In this document: in pieces, positions 1-11,599 of the stretch
Position numbering within the stretch: position 1 is the first letter of the stretch
Layout: the number at the start of each line of letters is the position of its first letter
Origin: Echinococcus granulosus
Taxonomy: Eukaryota; Platyhelminthes; Cestoda; Cyclophyllidea; Taeniidae
Length of the DNA stretch: 64,000 bases
Assembly: GCF_000524195.1 (NCBI RefSeq)
Contig: NW_020170401.1
Coordinates: 568,705 to 632,704 of the forward strand
Direction: 5' to 3'
Translations under genes and position numbers: made by a program
The notes under the pieces: generated by a model
What the model was told of the DNA's origin: nothing
Databases searched by the model: none
The model's input: only the letters and a program-made list of their open reading frames with translations

Positions 1-531
1 CAATCACCAATATGCATATTTTAAAGGCTCTTCCTACAGCTGATTCATTAATATTGTATGCAAAAATTGTGTAAGAACAGGAAAACAAGAGGGGTGCTTC
101 AACCCATTGAGCTTTAAAGCGACGCTAGCCTGATGTCATAGCATTGACCTTGACTTGCTACATTTGATCCGTGTTCAATATTTTCTGAGTGTTTATCAGT
201 ATTTACACACTAGCGACTTGATGTATAATTACATATTAGACGCACTTACTAGAAATGCAAAAGAGCGTTTATGACGCCGAATTTATTAAAAAAATAACTT
301 TTTTTAGAATCAGGATCACCGCTGGCATTCGTCAAATTCGCCTTCGAAGGCCATTGCTATTACACCTAATTCTTGTACTGTTTTTGGTTCTAAAGTAAGA
401 AGTTAGATTCTCCCCTAGAGGATTGGCTTTATTTTTTTTAACAAGCATATTATTAAGTAAAATCACCACTGAAGCAGTTAGCTTTGAAAAGACAAAGAGA
501 GGTATTAAATTTTGTCGCATGCTGTACTTTG

Positions 532-737
532 TCATTCAACTGATTCTCGATTTTGATTGAAGGGTAAATGCCAGTAAATATTGCTGGTTAACTGCTTTTC
601 TGTTTCTTGAATACTACTGCCCATCTGATTCCCGGTTCTAGCATAGCTTGTTAAAGCAGACAATTCTTCCCGCAGAAACTTGCCCTCCAGCCCTATAATC
701 CCGCTTGAATGAGATACTTCACAATTCTCTTTCACTG
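532..737 (-). CDS. orphan terminal coding exon, unknown protein
   Basis: A minus-strand open frame of about 67 codons starts directly behind a good splice acceptor (tttactatttcag, just above position 737) and ends at a stop codon at 532. It enters with two bases of a split codon, so an upstream exon is expected at higher coordinates, but I could not find it. The peptide is polar and looks helical in its middle (REELSALTSYARTGNQMGSS, then IQETEKQL), consistent with a short coiled coil. I do not recognise the family. Chance is a real alternative, because only the acceptor and the amphipathic composition support it. Confidence 0.3.
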
Positions 738-2055
738 CTGAAATAGTAAAAGTGCACCTCGTCTACCAGTTCCATGCCAGGATGGATGGAGCTGGACTTA
801 CGCATTCACAACCAGCTTAGCAGGAACTGAAATGTGATGGGAGGAGGAAATGTTTAGGTGGTTGACAGACATTTCGTAAAAAAACACGTGGTGATTGCTC
901 TTGGCATCCCTTCTCTTTCACGTCGCCTATTGATTCACACTCGGTGAGATGACAAACCAATCGCCACATTGCTCCAAATGCAATTAAAGAGTTACGTCGG
1001 TCTCTATCAACCCTCCAAGGTCACCTTAATTTGCTGCTTACAAATCGGAATTCCGCTGACTGTTTCTACTTCACGTAGGTGCAATTGCCGAGCGGAGATG
1101 GGGCTCCGGCTAACGTAATCATCTCTCATTGGCACTTTTTGCATGGAAGAAAAGGTCCCAATGTCTAGCGACCAAATTCTTATCGAAGTGTAGTAGGGAG
1201 AGAGAAAAATTCAAACGCATAAAAGACCCTTTTAACTTCTTGGCCTTCGTGATTGAGGTCAGTACTTTGGTGGCTTGGCCCACATCCATTTCTCTGTTTA
1301 TACTACTTCGCCTGATAAGGTCTTTAAAAAAACCAAGAAATAATGCACTGACGGTAGCGGTGAACAAACCTGCTTTAAGGGATAAATCGTCCTGAGTTCA
1401 TTTGCATGACCACATTCTCTATCAGTTCAACAGCCTTCATGACGTCAGGGTGCTCAATGTAACTACGTAGCCGCACAAACCCTCCGAGTGGCTAATCAAA
1501 GGGAACTCAAAACACCACCGCAAACATTTCTAATCTACACATTTAGATCAAAAATGAATCTAATCCGTCTTGATTAGTTGGTAGTCAGGTTCTCCTTATA
1601 CACGAGTTCCGAAAAGTCAAAAAATCCGGGAGAAATCTCTACATACATATTTGGACGGGAGGAAGTAACGCGTCCTGCCCAGGGAATGTCAATCGACTTC
1701 TTTACCCCTTGAAATTTAGTACACTAGTGAACACCCTAGGGCGACAACTAGTGTGAACACTCCAATCAAGTGGAATGCCATCCTGTTTCGGGAGCAATTA
1801 TTTTTTAGAGAGGTGCGTGACCTTGACTAGAAAAAGAATCCGCACATTATCAACTCATTCTGGCAGTACTCTTTGTCTTCACCAGGGTTTAGTATAGTGC
1901 CTCTGCGTAATCTTTGGCCAGTAAATTTCACACTAATCCGCGTTTTCTTACACGGCGGCCGGTCGCCGGGGTACTCCATTGGTTAATCTCAAGGTCATAT
2001 CTGGTAGTGACCCAACGAAGGGTACGGCGAGCACCGCTTAAATACCCTAACAACA

Positions 2056-2203
2056 TGCGGATTCTTTTTGTGGTCAAGATCACACGTCCCGAATACCTGT
2101 GAAAACATGACGATGAAGAAAATAAATACCCAAGTAGTCCGACGATAAACGGGTTCATTTTTGGGTCAAGGTCACACAACCCCGAACACCTCTGTGAAGT
2201 ATG
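2056..2203. repeat. two diverged tandem units of about 93 bp
   Basis: The segment from 2056 (gcggattctttttgtggtca and onward through cacacgtcccgaatacctgtg) recurs near 2149 (cgggttcatttttgggtcaa, then cacacaaccccgaacacctctgtg). The flanks 'aaataccc' (about 2040 and 2125) also match, so the unit is about 85 to 95 bp. Identity is clearly reduced, indicating an old duplication. Confidence 0.55.
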
Positions 2204-3719
2204 CGTGAATCGAGAATTTTGAAAATGACTGCACTGCTGATGAGTCGGAAGCCCAATACTGCGTAAGTAGTAAGAAGGACATCTCTAAAATTGGCAATCA
2301 GCAAATAAAGAGGTCCCTCCCCCAGAGGCTAAAAGGGAGCGGCTGGATGCACCCACGGTCGGGTTTAGGGCCCTCCACCGCATACGGAAAAGTCTAAGGC
2401 ACACCCCTTTGTCTCTAGAAGTAGACAGCCGCATTCGAAGTCAGACGTAATTGTTCAGTGTCAAGAGATGCACGATACTCATCAGTAGGAGAATTGCCAA
2501 CAGGGAAGGAGGGCGAGGCAAGGCACCATCTCCCACTGGAGCCATTCTAAGTAAAGTTCGAGTCCGCTTACGGGTTAGGTTTGCAGTGATGTGAGATCCC
2601 GTAAATTTGTCAGCTCTTGCCCATCACCAGCCTCTTTTCCATCTGAAAGCCACAAATGCATCCAATGAAGCATGGCGCATGGTCCGCCTTCCCACGACAA
2701 AGCGGTATGCGCCTTAGGGGTGAGGGGGAAGGCAATCGCGATGACCAATAACAGAAGGCACTCCTCATCACAAAACAACAGACAAATCATATAAAAGAAA
2801 AAAATAAGCGAAGAAAGTGAAGAACAAATTGACAGTCTTTCAAGTCCATTGCCATCTTCTAGTAGATGGCAACTGGGTGGGGAACCAGTTTTTTGGCTAC
2901 CGCGACTTCCCTGATACACACAAGTGGACGTGAAATTTGTTGCCAATTCGTCACCTTCTGTATTACTACCAAAATAGCGTCTCCCTGAACCGGAGGCATC
3001 ATCAGATGGTAGTTTATAAACAGAGCCCAGCTGTATTGGTTACCTCCTAGGTGGTTGTGGGTTACGCCGCCACACCGGCTCGCCACGAAGCGTTTTGCAA
3101 CTTCACCACCGATTTTGCAGATCATAAGGCAGACAAGCTCGACAGTTTACAATAGAAGTTTAAAATAAGTGAAGACACAAATGATGGAAGCGGCACCTAT
3201 TTAGGGTCATTGGAGGGAGAGGAATTGGCCCCTCCAGCCTCGACGAACAGACTCAATGCTTGCAGTCTGTCAGATAAATAGACGGAGTCGTCGGCAAAGG
3301 GAAAATTAGTGGGGAGATGAAAAGGTGTGAGTCGAGAAAATAAAGCGCATCCAGCGCACCATCACAATGGACTTTGGAAGTCTATTCTCTCTAGCCTTCT
3401 GGAGTTCATGACAAACAACAAAAATGGTGGTATCCCCTCCGTGTGATAGGCCGCACAACCCGATGCTGGCAACTGCGGTGGAAGTTAGTACTACAAGCAT
3501 AATTACCTACTAAGGCTAAAATGCCAAGTTTTAGGGGAATTATTGATGCTGTAAATCATATGGGAGGTCAATTTTACATTGAATAAGAAGCAGAATTCAG
3601 AAAAAAATAGAATGCAGAAACATGCGAGCGAATTTCACAACTCTACTGACTGTCCCTCCCACCCTCCCCCAGCACCTTTGACTAACGGTTCATTGTAGCC
3701 CACTTCATTGGACTCCAAT

Positions 3720-3819
3720 NNNNNNNNNNNNNNNNNNNNNNNNNNNNNNNNNNNNNNNNNNNNNNNNNNNNNNNNNNNNNNNNNNNNNNNNNNNNNNNNN
3801 NNNNNNNNNNNNNNNNNNN
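3720..3819. other. assembly gap (100 N)
   Basis: Exactly 100 consecutive N, the usual placeholder for a scaffold gap of unknown size. The sequence is therefore a draft scaffold, and missing exons elsewhere may be assembly faults. Confidence 0.99.
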
Positions 3820-3951
3820 GAATGTAAAAAAAACCCCTTTCATGGTGAAAGCTTTCATTCGCGTTCCAGCCATCCTACGTTGGTATACACTGGCTGAACG
3901 ATGATAAACAAAAGAGCCAGAACAGGGGAAGTAAGATTTCGTGTGATTTTG

Positions 3952-3967
3952 ACACACACACACACAC
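3952..3967. repeat. (AC)n microsatellite
   Basis: Eight uninterrupted AC dinucleotides, close to the assembly gap. Confidence 0.8.
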
Positions 3968-5362
3968 CAAATACTGCCAGCTTGGCACACAGACACGTCC
4001 TACACAACAGTGATGATCGATCCTGTCAAAAAGGGGACAACAAAGCTGTGCCATCATTGACCAGGACATTCTTGCACAGTAAGCCTCGTCACAACGAGGA
4101 TTCTGCACCAGTGCGCTACCACCGTAAACGCCACACGCGGATCTGCATACACACGCCCCTTGCGCCTCACGCACTGGGATTCATGCTAACTTGCCAATTA
4201 CAGCAGGTAGTAGGCATTCGGATAAACTTAGATTCACTTTATCCATCTTTCGCTGGTGGTGGGTCACAACTCCACCCAAGTCAAGTCTGGCGATCGATGT
4301 ATCACCCAGGGCAGCATCACTTACACCTCCTTCCGTCCGTTTGACCCATTCTTCCACTGAGCCCGCCTACCTTATTTCAGCGGTTTTGATGATGCCATGA
4401 GCGACGCCGGTGGCTGCCGACGGACGTGCCCCTCAACCGACTCATAAATGCCAACGACTGCAAGCGCTTTAGGACATTCTTAACTCTAATCGTCTAGTAA
4501 GCAATACGACAGCAGATGTCACACGCACGCGATCAGAGCCACACAAGCAGCAGCTGTACCAATAATAGGCACTTCGACAACTACATATCTACGACCAACC
4601 TTAAAAACTAGAGGTGATATCGGAGAATATAGCACATTCAATCACACGTCGGTTAATAAAGCAAGGCAGAATGGACAGCGGCCTCCCACAGGGCACAAAG
4701 CACCTTTTGAAGAGAACAGCAGCAAAACACTAACGAAGTGATTTAAGGTCAATGCTACGCCATATATTTAAAACAAAAAAAGTTGGCCGTTAAATCAGGT
4801 TACGTGATTTGTGCTGGGTTTCAGCGCACCAAGAGGTGCGGACAGACTGAATGAGGATCCAACCATGCAACCCACGGCATCACATGAGGAAGCTCACGAG
4901 CACAGAGGGCGACAATGGAACCGCCACCGCTTCCACCCGAGCAAGACCCAATCCAGAAATTATTCAAGCCTCTTTACATCGATTAGGAAAGGAGAACCAC
5001 ACTAACTCTAAGACAACCGAGAGGCCATAAAGTCGGAAGACCAAGATTTTCGGGACCAAGCTATCCAAACTGCAACATGGGTATCTTAACCAAGAGAATA
5101 GAGGAACACTTCAACAACCTCTTCCAAAGCCACTAAAGGACTAATTACGCCAAAGGGGAAAAAATTAGCCAACCAAAGAAGCAAAACACACCACATTTGA
5201 ACAAGAAAGGCTGAAACCAGAAGGAGCAATAACAACAAACTGTGAAACTAACATAAGTAATCCTCCTCTCAACAACTACACACAGCCCACATTAATACAA
5301 ACTAGAGCCCCAAAGTTATCAATAAAAAGTACCAGTTTACGTACGAATATATCTAACAGACG

Positions 5363-5368
5363 TTTATT
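5363..5368 (-). terminator. poly(A) signal AATAAA overlapping the eIF5A stop
   Basis: On the minus strand the coding end reads AAC AAA TAA ACG, so AATAAA contains the stop codon. I see no other AATAAA in the next 100 nt downstream on that strand. Use of this signal is inferred. Confidence 0.6.
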
Positions 5369-5870
5369 TGTTGGTATTAATTCGACACTCGACAACTTTC
5401 TCCTGGCCCATGGCTGAAATATAGGTCACCTGGAAGAAACGTTACAAAAGAAAACCCCAGCTTACCAAAAGATCCTCATTATCCCCAAGATTCTCAAACT
5501 TCTCCTTCAGAGTATCTAACATATCGCTTCCGTGAATATCAGAGCGAGTGGTATTGTCAGCCATCAGAAGTTCGAGAAATCCATCCTGATCAATGGAGAC
5601 CAGCTGGCACTCAGTTCTGGTGACAGTGGGAGAGATCACAGTATGACCAGAAGGACGGCATTCCTCCAGGCGCTTGCCGGAAAAAATATCAATGCCGACA
5701 AAGTTGATCTTCGCAGACCCGTGCTTGCCCGTTTTTGAGGCCGACACCTCGACAATTTTGCATGGCTTTTCTTTTATGATGACGTAAGAATTTTTCTTTA
5801 TAGCACCACACTGAATGGGAGTCCCCATAGAGGCCCCCGCATCCCCCACGCTAAACTCCTCATCACCCAT
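5364..5870 (-). CDS. EIF5A: eukaryotic translation initiation factor 5A
   Basis: eIF5A binds the ribosome and relieves stalling during elongation and termination. It is the only protein carrying hypusine, formed on one lysine by deoxyhypusine synthase and hydroxylase. Exon 1 (5870-5466, 135 codons) starts at an ATG and ends LGDNEDLL. A 36-nt GT-AG intron (5465-5430) is followed by exon 2 (5429-5364), giving VTYISAMGQEK to the stop, 156 residues in all against about 154-157 in animals. The hypusine loop reads KTGKHGSAK, with the modified lysine at residue 49 (codon 5724-5726). The usual animal loop is GHAK, so the serine at residue 52 is unusual. The SH3-like and OB-fold halves are both present. 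The stop codon TAA lies inside AATAAA, implying a very short 3' UTR. The neighbouring gene at 6958 is divergent. Confidence 0.97.
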
Positions 5871-6957
5871 GTTTTGTCGACTGTCGAATTCAAAAGTGTA
5901 ATGGGGGCCTAGTTAAAGTCACCAAACTAAAAAGATATAAACAAATCCGCGTGTGAGCGAATTTGCCTTTATTCAATGAACTCTACAAGAAACCTGAAAA
6001 TAGCATTTGCTCTCAAAACTAGCCATTTTATTCAAAATTTGCTAACTCGACATAGGACTGTAATTCCAAATAATGTCATGGCACAAGGACCCTGGCCATT
6101 AAACAATCAAAAATAAACGAATAAACAAAATCAAAAGCTGCGACATGTAGACTTTCTTCAAAAGCATGTCAATAACAAATTAGACTGCAAAGGATATTGT
6201 TGATATCTGACAAAAGCAACACATATACGCACTTCGAATAAATTTAAGCTTGTGCATCTGTTCCTCATTTTAGATACCTTAAACTTTTCAAAAAGAGGCG
6301 TTTTATTTATTTTGTTTTCAGTTAAATTGACGGGCATTTATCACATTTCCCTCTTGCATTTTTCACTTAATTCAAAGGGACGAAATAGTTATACGTATAT
6401 GATGATTAGATGCATTTTTGAGTAAACCTAAATCCCGAGAAGGCACTTAACAGTGGGTATTTAGTTTAAGTAAAACTGTTTAAGTTGGAGTGCTTAAAAC
6501 AATGTTAAGGATTGCTAAAATTGCGGGATATCAATTAATGCGCTGTTTCAGAAAGATAGCGCAAAGGTCTAACTGCTCTAGCAAGCCTAAAAATGATTGC
6601 AATAAATTATTGTTTAAAAAATAGGACGTATTTTTTTGGTCTTTGACAAATTTTTTTTGACTGATATATGATGTCCACGACCTTGGTTAGTTTTAACTTT
6701 CAATTTTTGTGAAAATTGGGGTTGGTATTTTTATGAAAAGCAGGTAAGGACAGATTTCCTTTTTTTGACACAAGGGCATCTTTAATCTTAAATAAAAACT
6801 GAACGAATTCTTAGTCCTTTGTATTATTAGGCTTTGTTGATGCACTTTCAGGTATTAGGTCTTAGATTCACCGCTTTCATTTGACTCTTGAATACTGAGT
6901 CACAGTAATTTTTACTACTCCTAACACCCTTTTTTAGTTTTTGATTTTTTGCTAGAA
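5871..6957. other. AT-rich divergent intergenic region
   Basis: About 1.1 kb between the divergently oriented eIF5A and the gene at 6958. It is AT-rich with poly-T runs and has no open frame of note. It presumably holds both promoters and 5' UTRs, but no clear TATA box or other motif can be assigned. Confidence 0.5.
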
Positions 6958-7736
6958 ATGACTGATAATCAAGACAACTACACCTTGAAAGAGTACCACG
7001 AGAGATTGAAGAGCATATTCAAAAGACTTAATAGGTAAGCTATGGGTCTTCTTTTCTGTGTCATCTCTAAACACCAAACTTTTAATTTCTTGGGTAATTT
7101 CGAGAAATCGCCTAAATTTTGCTTTCAAGTCTTGCCTTTGCTACAGGTGATTTTCTAATATACAGGTTCTACCATAGATTTAATCGTTTACAAAATTTTA
7201 CATCCCCTTCTTTTTGACTGTAATTATGTAAGTTGGGCAAAAAATAACAAAAGCTATCACAATATTGCAATTTTCTGTGCGTTTGAAGGCAATATGAAAC
7301 GGTTGTAGTAAGAGCAAGTACAAAGAAAAAGGCTCACGCCGAAGCTTCGGAGAAGATGAATACTGAATGGAAGACGCATCCTCCTCGGGTTACCAAAGTC
7401 CCTGATAGACGTTCTAAATCTTTTTCTACTTCTACTTCCTCCTCTAATTTGTCTTTTTCTTCCACCTCCTCTTCGACATCATCATCCTCTTCTTTCTCGC
7501 ATAAGCCCTCCCGTAAAATTCAGCTTGGGCAAGCAGATTTTGCAAAGAAAAGCACGCCTTCCATGAAAAAGCAATCAACAAAGCCCGAAGTTAAGAAAAC
7601 CAGAGAAACAAATCCAAAGGCAAAAGCGTCCCGGCCTCCAGCTAGACATGATATAAATAAGACGCCTCCTAATTGCAAGACGACCTTTATTGCTGCAAAA
7701 GCTACGGGAAGGAGATCATATTCAAGACACAAGTGA
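6958..7736 (+). CDS. basic serine-rich protein of unknown function
   Basis: Two exons join in phase. Exon 1 (6958-7034) encodes MTDNQDNYTLKEYHERLKSI and then FKRLN. The donor is gtaagc, the intron is 254 nt (7035-7288), and exon 2 is 7289-7736. The product is 174 residues. The N-terminal 60 residues are charged and probably helical. Residues about 68-96 are almost pure serine/threonine, and the remaining tail is lysine/arginine/proline-rich and ends SRHK. No signal peptide or membrane segment is visible, and I recognise no domain. The composition suggests a disordered, nucleic-acid-binding or phosphorylated protein, but that is inference. An AATAAA lies 87 nt after the stop, and the similar serine-rich gene at 8282 lies 546 nt downstream on the same strand. 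Confidence 0.6.
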
Positions 7737-7822
7737 CAATGTTAGACGTATAAATTGTGCACATTGTCTTTGTCTCCTGTATGGCCCAAATTTTGTCTTT
7801 CCAAGATTGTATTAAAGCATGA

Positions 7823-7828
7823 AATAAA
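7823..7828 (+). terminator. poly(A) signal AATAAA
   Basis: Canonical AATAAA 87 nt after the stop codon of the serine-rich gene, a typical 3' UTR length. Confidence 0.6.
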
Positions 7829-8281
7829 TCTCAGTATTTTTATCATTGATGTCGCAATATATCAACACACTTTGAACGCATTCAATCGCTTAGCCCTTAC
7901 CGCCTTGTTTTAACTTATGCAGGTACTTGTTTTTAATTATTGACAGACACAAGATTAAAAAGAAGAATTACTCAAACACGTGACTTATAATTCATGGCGT
8001 TAAGTACACTAATGAATTATAAATAATCCTTTGAGGCAGTTCGGAAACTTTCCCTGGTTGTCCCACAAACAGGTGGATTTCATTGAGCTTGAAAAGCGCC
8101 TAATTGTGCTTCTCTATGTGCCTTTCAAGCGCTTGTTATCTCTCTGTGCTTACCTTCTTCTTCTTTCCTTGCCTAAAGGTTCACCTTGGAGATTGACTGC
8201 GCCGTTTTTTGTTGTCTGGACTTTCAGCACTACTTAAATGTTTAGGTGTGCCTTTTTAGAAAAGTTGATTTGATCGCCGAA

Positions 8282-8599
8282 ATGAACAAAAATCCCATGG
8301 CGAGGCCAAAGGTGTGGTCTAAGTTGGTGGTCGAATCAGAGAGCTCAGAAAGTTCCAGCAGTGAGGAGGAGACTTCAAGCAGTGACACCTTCGAATCAGA
8401 AACTTCGTCAGACTCAGAGTCAACTTCATCCTCCTATTCGTCATCATCATCATACGACTCTGATTCCACTTCCTCTTTAGGCAGCGATGAAGACAGTAGT
8501 GATGATTACGATTTCGACGACGCTACCTCCTCTGAATCATCTTCAGAAGAGAAGGAAGTGAAGACCCATAGAAGGGCAAAGACAAAGACTTCAAAATGA
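8282..8599 (+). CDS. acidic serine-rich low-complexity protein
   Basis: A single open frame of 105 residues from the ATG at 8282. It starts MNKNPMARPKVWSKLVVESE and continues as Ser, Glu and Asp with a few Thr and Tyr until about residue 92. It then ends in a short basic tail (KEVKTHRRAKTKTSK). Blocks such as SSESSSSEEE look like casein kinase 2 targets. The frame extends upstream to 8246, but a strong acceptor (tgtgcctttttag, about 8259) sits 23 nt before the ATG at 8282, so I prefer this start. That acceptor could serve a 5' UTR intron or spliced-leader trans-splicing. An AATAAA lies at 8780-8785. No family is recognised. A non-coding low-complexity origin is possible but less likely. Confidence 0.5.
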   Translation: MNKNPMARPKVWSKLVVESESSESSSSEEETSSSDTFESETSSDSESTSSSYSSSSSYDSDSTSSLGSDEDSSDDYDFDDATSSESSSEEKEVKTHRRAKTKTSK

Positions 8600-9417
8600 A
8601 TAAGTAGTTATAAAGCAATGAGAAAAAGAATGCCAAAACTTAAAGACCACCCTGTTTTCATGTACATTTCATGTTAATTTACCCTCCTGAGAAAGTATAA
8701 TCTTTTATAAATGTGTTCCTTTTAGCTCTATTAATTACCATCCTTGCCTTCTACTAGCAAGATACGAGTCTGAATTAGGAATAAAATTCCAAAAATGTAC
8801 GATTAGAGTAACAAACAGTCACATTGTTGCAATTTACCCATGTGAGTAGACGAGCAAGAGCCTGCGTAGCGCACACCATGCACGCATACGCAAACTAATT
8901 CATTCACAGAGTAGACTTAAGAGGTTTAATTTGCATTAAAACATGCCTCAAAAGAGTGTAATGGAAAAGGCACTGGCATAATTTTGCTAATCCTACCTAA
9001 CAGAACTTTTTGGAGAGGTAGGGGCAAGCGAAGCAATGGACATGTTGCTCGTGTGGGACAGACGAATTTCTGGCAGTTTTTGAATTACTTCTAGACAGAG
9101 TAAAAATGGAAAGAGAGATTTGGCTTAAGAAAGCAGTAATTTGTCGTGAGACATTATTTCATCAATGCTGGCGGTTTGGAGAACCGAGGAATAAATTATT
9201 AGGCTGGCAGTGATTAGAGCCAGAAATGAACGAATTGGTAGAAAATCGTGTTCCCACAGATGATTCTATCGTGATTAAAAGTGGATCAAATGAGAGATAG
9301 ACTTGAAGTGAGATCAAGGTGAAGAAGATGGTTAAACGGGAGGTGGCTGTAGTGTAATTTGCAACTTTACATTAACTGAATCGGCTAAACAACTCTTAGA
9401 CTTATAAATGACTGGCG

Positions 9418-9600
9418 AAATGGATGGATGGATAGAAGGGTGGACAAAGGATAAAGGAATTAAGTTCATGAACGGGCGATTGGAATCCAGACAGATGGAG
9501 GGGTTGATAGACTGACTCGCTGGGGAACGATTAGTCGGGGACCAGAAATGACGTGGTTGAATGGATGAATGGATAAGAGATTCTTTTAAAGACAGATGGG
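9418..9600. repeat. imperfect (TGGA)n-rich tract
   Basis: Repeated tggatggatgg-like blocks with intervening degenerate units, such as tggatggatggatag and gaatggatgaatggata. On the other strand it reads as an artefactual HPSIHPSI-type frame. Confidence 0.6.
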
Positions 9601-11599
9601 TAAAAAAGTTGGTCCCCAATTGCCTGAGGGACGGATAAGTTTGGCTCATATGGATGGCTCAGGGATGCACAGAGTCGGAACGATTCGTGGGATGGACATA
9701 TTTTAAATAAACAAATGAAGTAATTGATGATGGAAAGATGGCTCCAGGGTGGATCAATGAAGGTGGAAGAATAACTTCAAAGTAATGTGAGAATACAACC
9801 TAGACTGACTACTGCCAGCAAAATAATCCTTTTGAGGCTGCCATTCAAATGCCTAGTAAACAATGCTCCAAAACTCATTTTTTATTACCTAAAAATGAAC
9901 TGACAGCCACATCAACCGCTACCAAACCAATTATTCAATTGATATCATCTCCTCGCGGATCGTGCCTAAAGAAGTACTCGTGATGCCGATACGAGCAGTC
10001 AAGCGCATTTGTTTCACATCTGACATGTCACCTCGAAATCACCAGAAAGCAGGTTTACAAGTGGACCATTATCTTCACTTCTACATTATGCCAAACGGAA
10101 GGAGGTCTACAGAAGACCTTTACGAAAATTGATTTTGAAAGGGGTTCACAGAAGCTGCAGCCTTAATAATTCGGGGTTTTTTGTAATTTTGTGGACAATT
10201 AATGGATGAGGTGGAAAAAAGATTTGTGACTTGTAGCTGTGGTTGCCTCAAAAGTTGCATGCGATGGTCAAGCTGCCGAGGCCCTAGCATTCTCACCTTT
10301 TTGAAGGGTAAAAAATGGAGGGATGGTGGAAGTGGAAGGATATGGAGATAAACAGTTTGCGTTTACGAAAATGAAAAAAATCCTTATTTGCTTTGCTAAC
10401 ACAGTTGTTTGTTTTAAATGCCAACCCCAGACGCGAGCGCGCTTCAAATGTGGTGCTGTCTTCCTATTCCCCACTAAGCCTTCCATCTATCTGCCGTGCT
10501 AGCTCCTCTTGTAGAGTAAAAATAGTTGTTTTTTCCCCAAAAAAGATATGAATAATTTATAAGTTACAGCATCATCTAGTGCCTTCGGGTCGTATTTTGA
10601 ACTAGAATGGGTGAATGGCGAATGGCTAAGTCTCTATGGTTTCCATGAATGGGGGAAGGGAATTACGACGCATCCACTCCACTTTTCCCATTTATTTACC
10701 CACAATTTTTTCTTGACATTGTCATTTAATTAAAAAAGCAGACCGTCTTTTTCAGGAAAACCTCGGAATTTGCGAGTCCTTTTGAGTTGTAGGTAAAAAA
10801 TAACTATTCGTTTTCCTTCCTTCGTCATGGCTTTAAGGTCGTCTTACCTTAAGTGTGCCCTGTGAATTTCTTTGATAGAAGGTTACCATGAAATGATTTA
10901 CAGTTGATTTTAAAAATGACTCTTCACTAAACTCATTCGTCATCTGATTTGCCTTGATTTTACCACCTAAATCCACCCGTCACACAGACGTCACACATTA
11001 GGTGAATGGCAGCCAAGAATCTAAAATGCAATAGCAAAGTGGCCTTTTTTGAGACAAACTTTGGTTGCGAATATGTTCTTTAGGTAATTTTACACCCAAC
11101 TGCTGCTAACACTTGGGAAAAAAACACTTTATGACCTCTACACGGCAAGCAAATAATGGACCTCCAGCGGTGCGTGAAAGTATATGCATGTAAACAATCT
11201 ATGGATTAATGAATGGGAGCACTTTCCACTTCACTGTAACATTCTCAAGTCATGCCTGAGGATGTAGAGGTATACCGACTATGGGAGGGAGAGAGAGTCT
11301 ATAGACACGGTCGACGGTGTTATGAGTCCACGTAATTAACTGCACAAGCAGACAGGTGCTATTTTATTGTGTAATTTCCTTTCTTCTTTTGGAAGACATT
11401 TTCAACATGTCCACCTTCATTTGTCACAGAACACCCCATTATTTGTGATTAAATGAAGGATGAGGGAAATACTACTCATATCGTTAGTAGTATCCAGTAG
11501 GATTAAATTTGAATTATTGAGTATCGCTTTCTTTGCAAGGCGAAATGAATTCAACACAGCTAATATGAATTACATTTCCGAATATAAAACTTTCATATG

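Larger units (their letters stand above)
738..5363. other. intergenic, no convincing gene
   Basis: This 4.6-kb stretch has only short overlapping open frames on both strands, none with family resemblance or a consistent splice structure. It contains two related direct units near 2056-2108 and 2149-2203, the N gap at 3720-3819 and a short (AC)n tract at 3952-3967. The open frame at 3901-4344 runs through the AC tract and looks accidental. Confidence 0.6.

Noticed and set aside
1119..1395. Overlapping 80-90-codon frames on both strands
   Set aside because: Mutually overlapping, no splice context, no recognisable motif.
3901..4344. 147-codon plus-strand frame
   Set aside because: It runs through the (AC)n tract, has no family resemblance, overlaps a minus-strand frame and lies beside the assembly gap.
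4811..5005. 64-codon frame as a gag-like protein
   Set aside because: Composition alone suggested it; no zinc knuckle or other motif is present.
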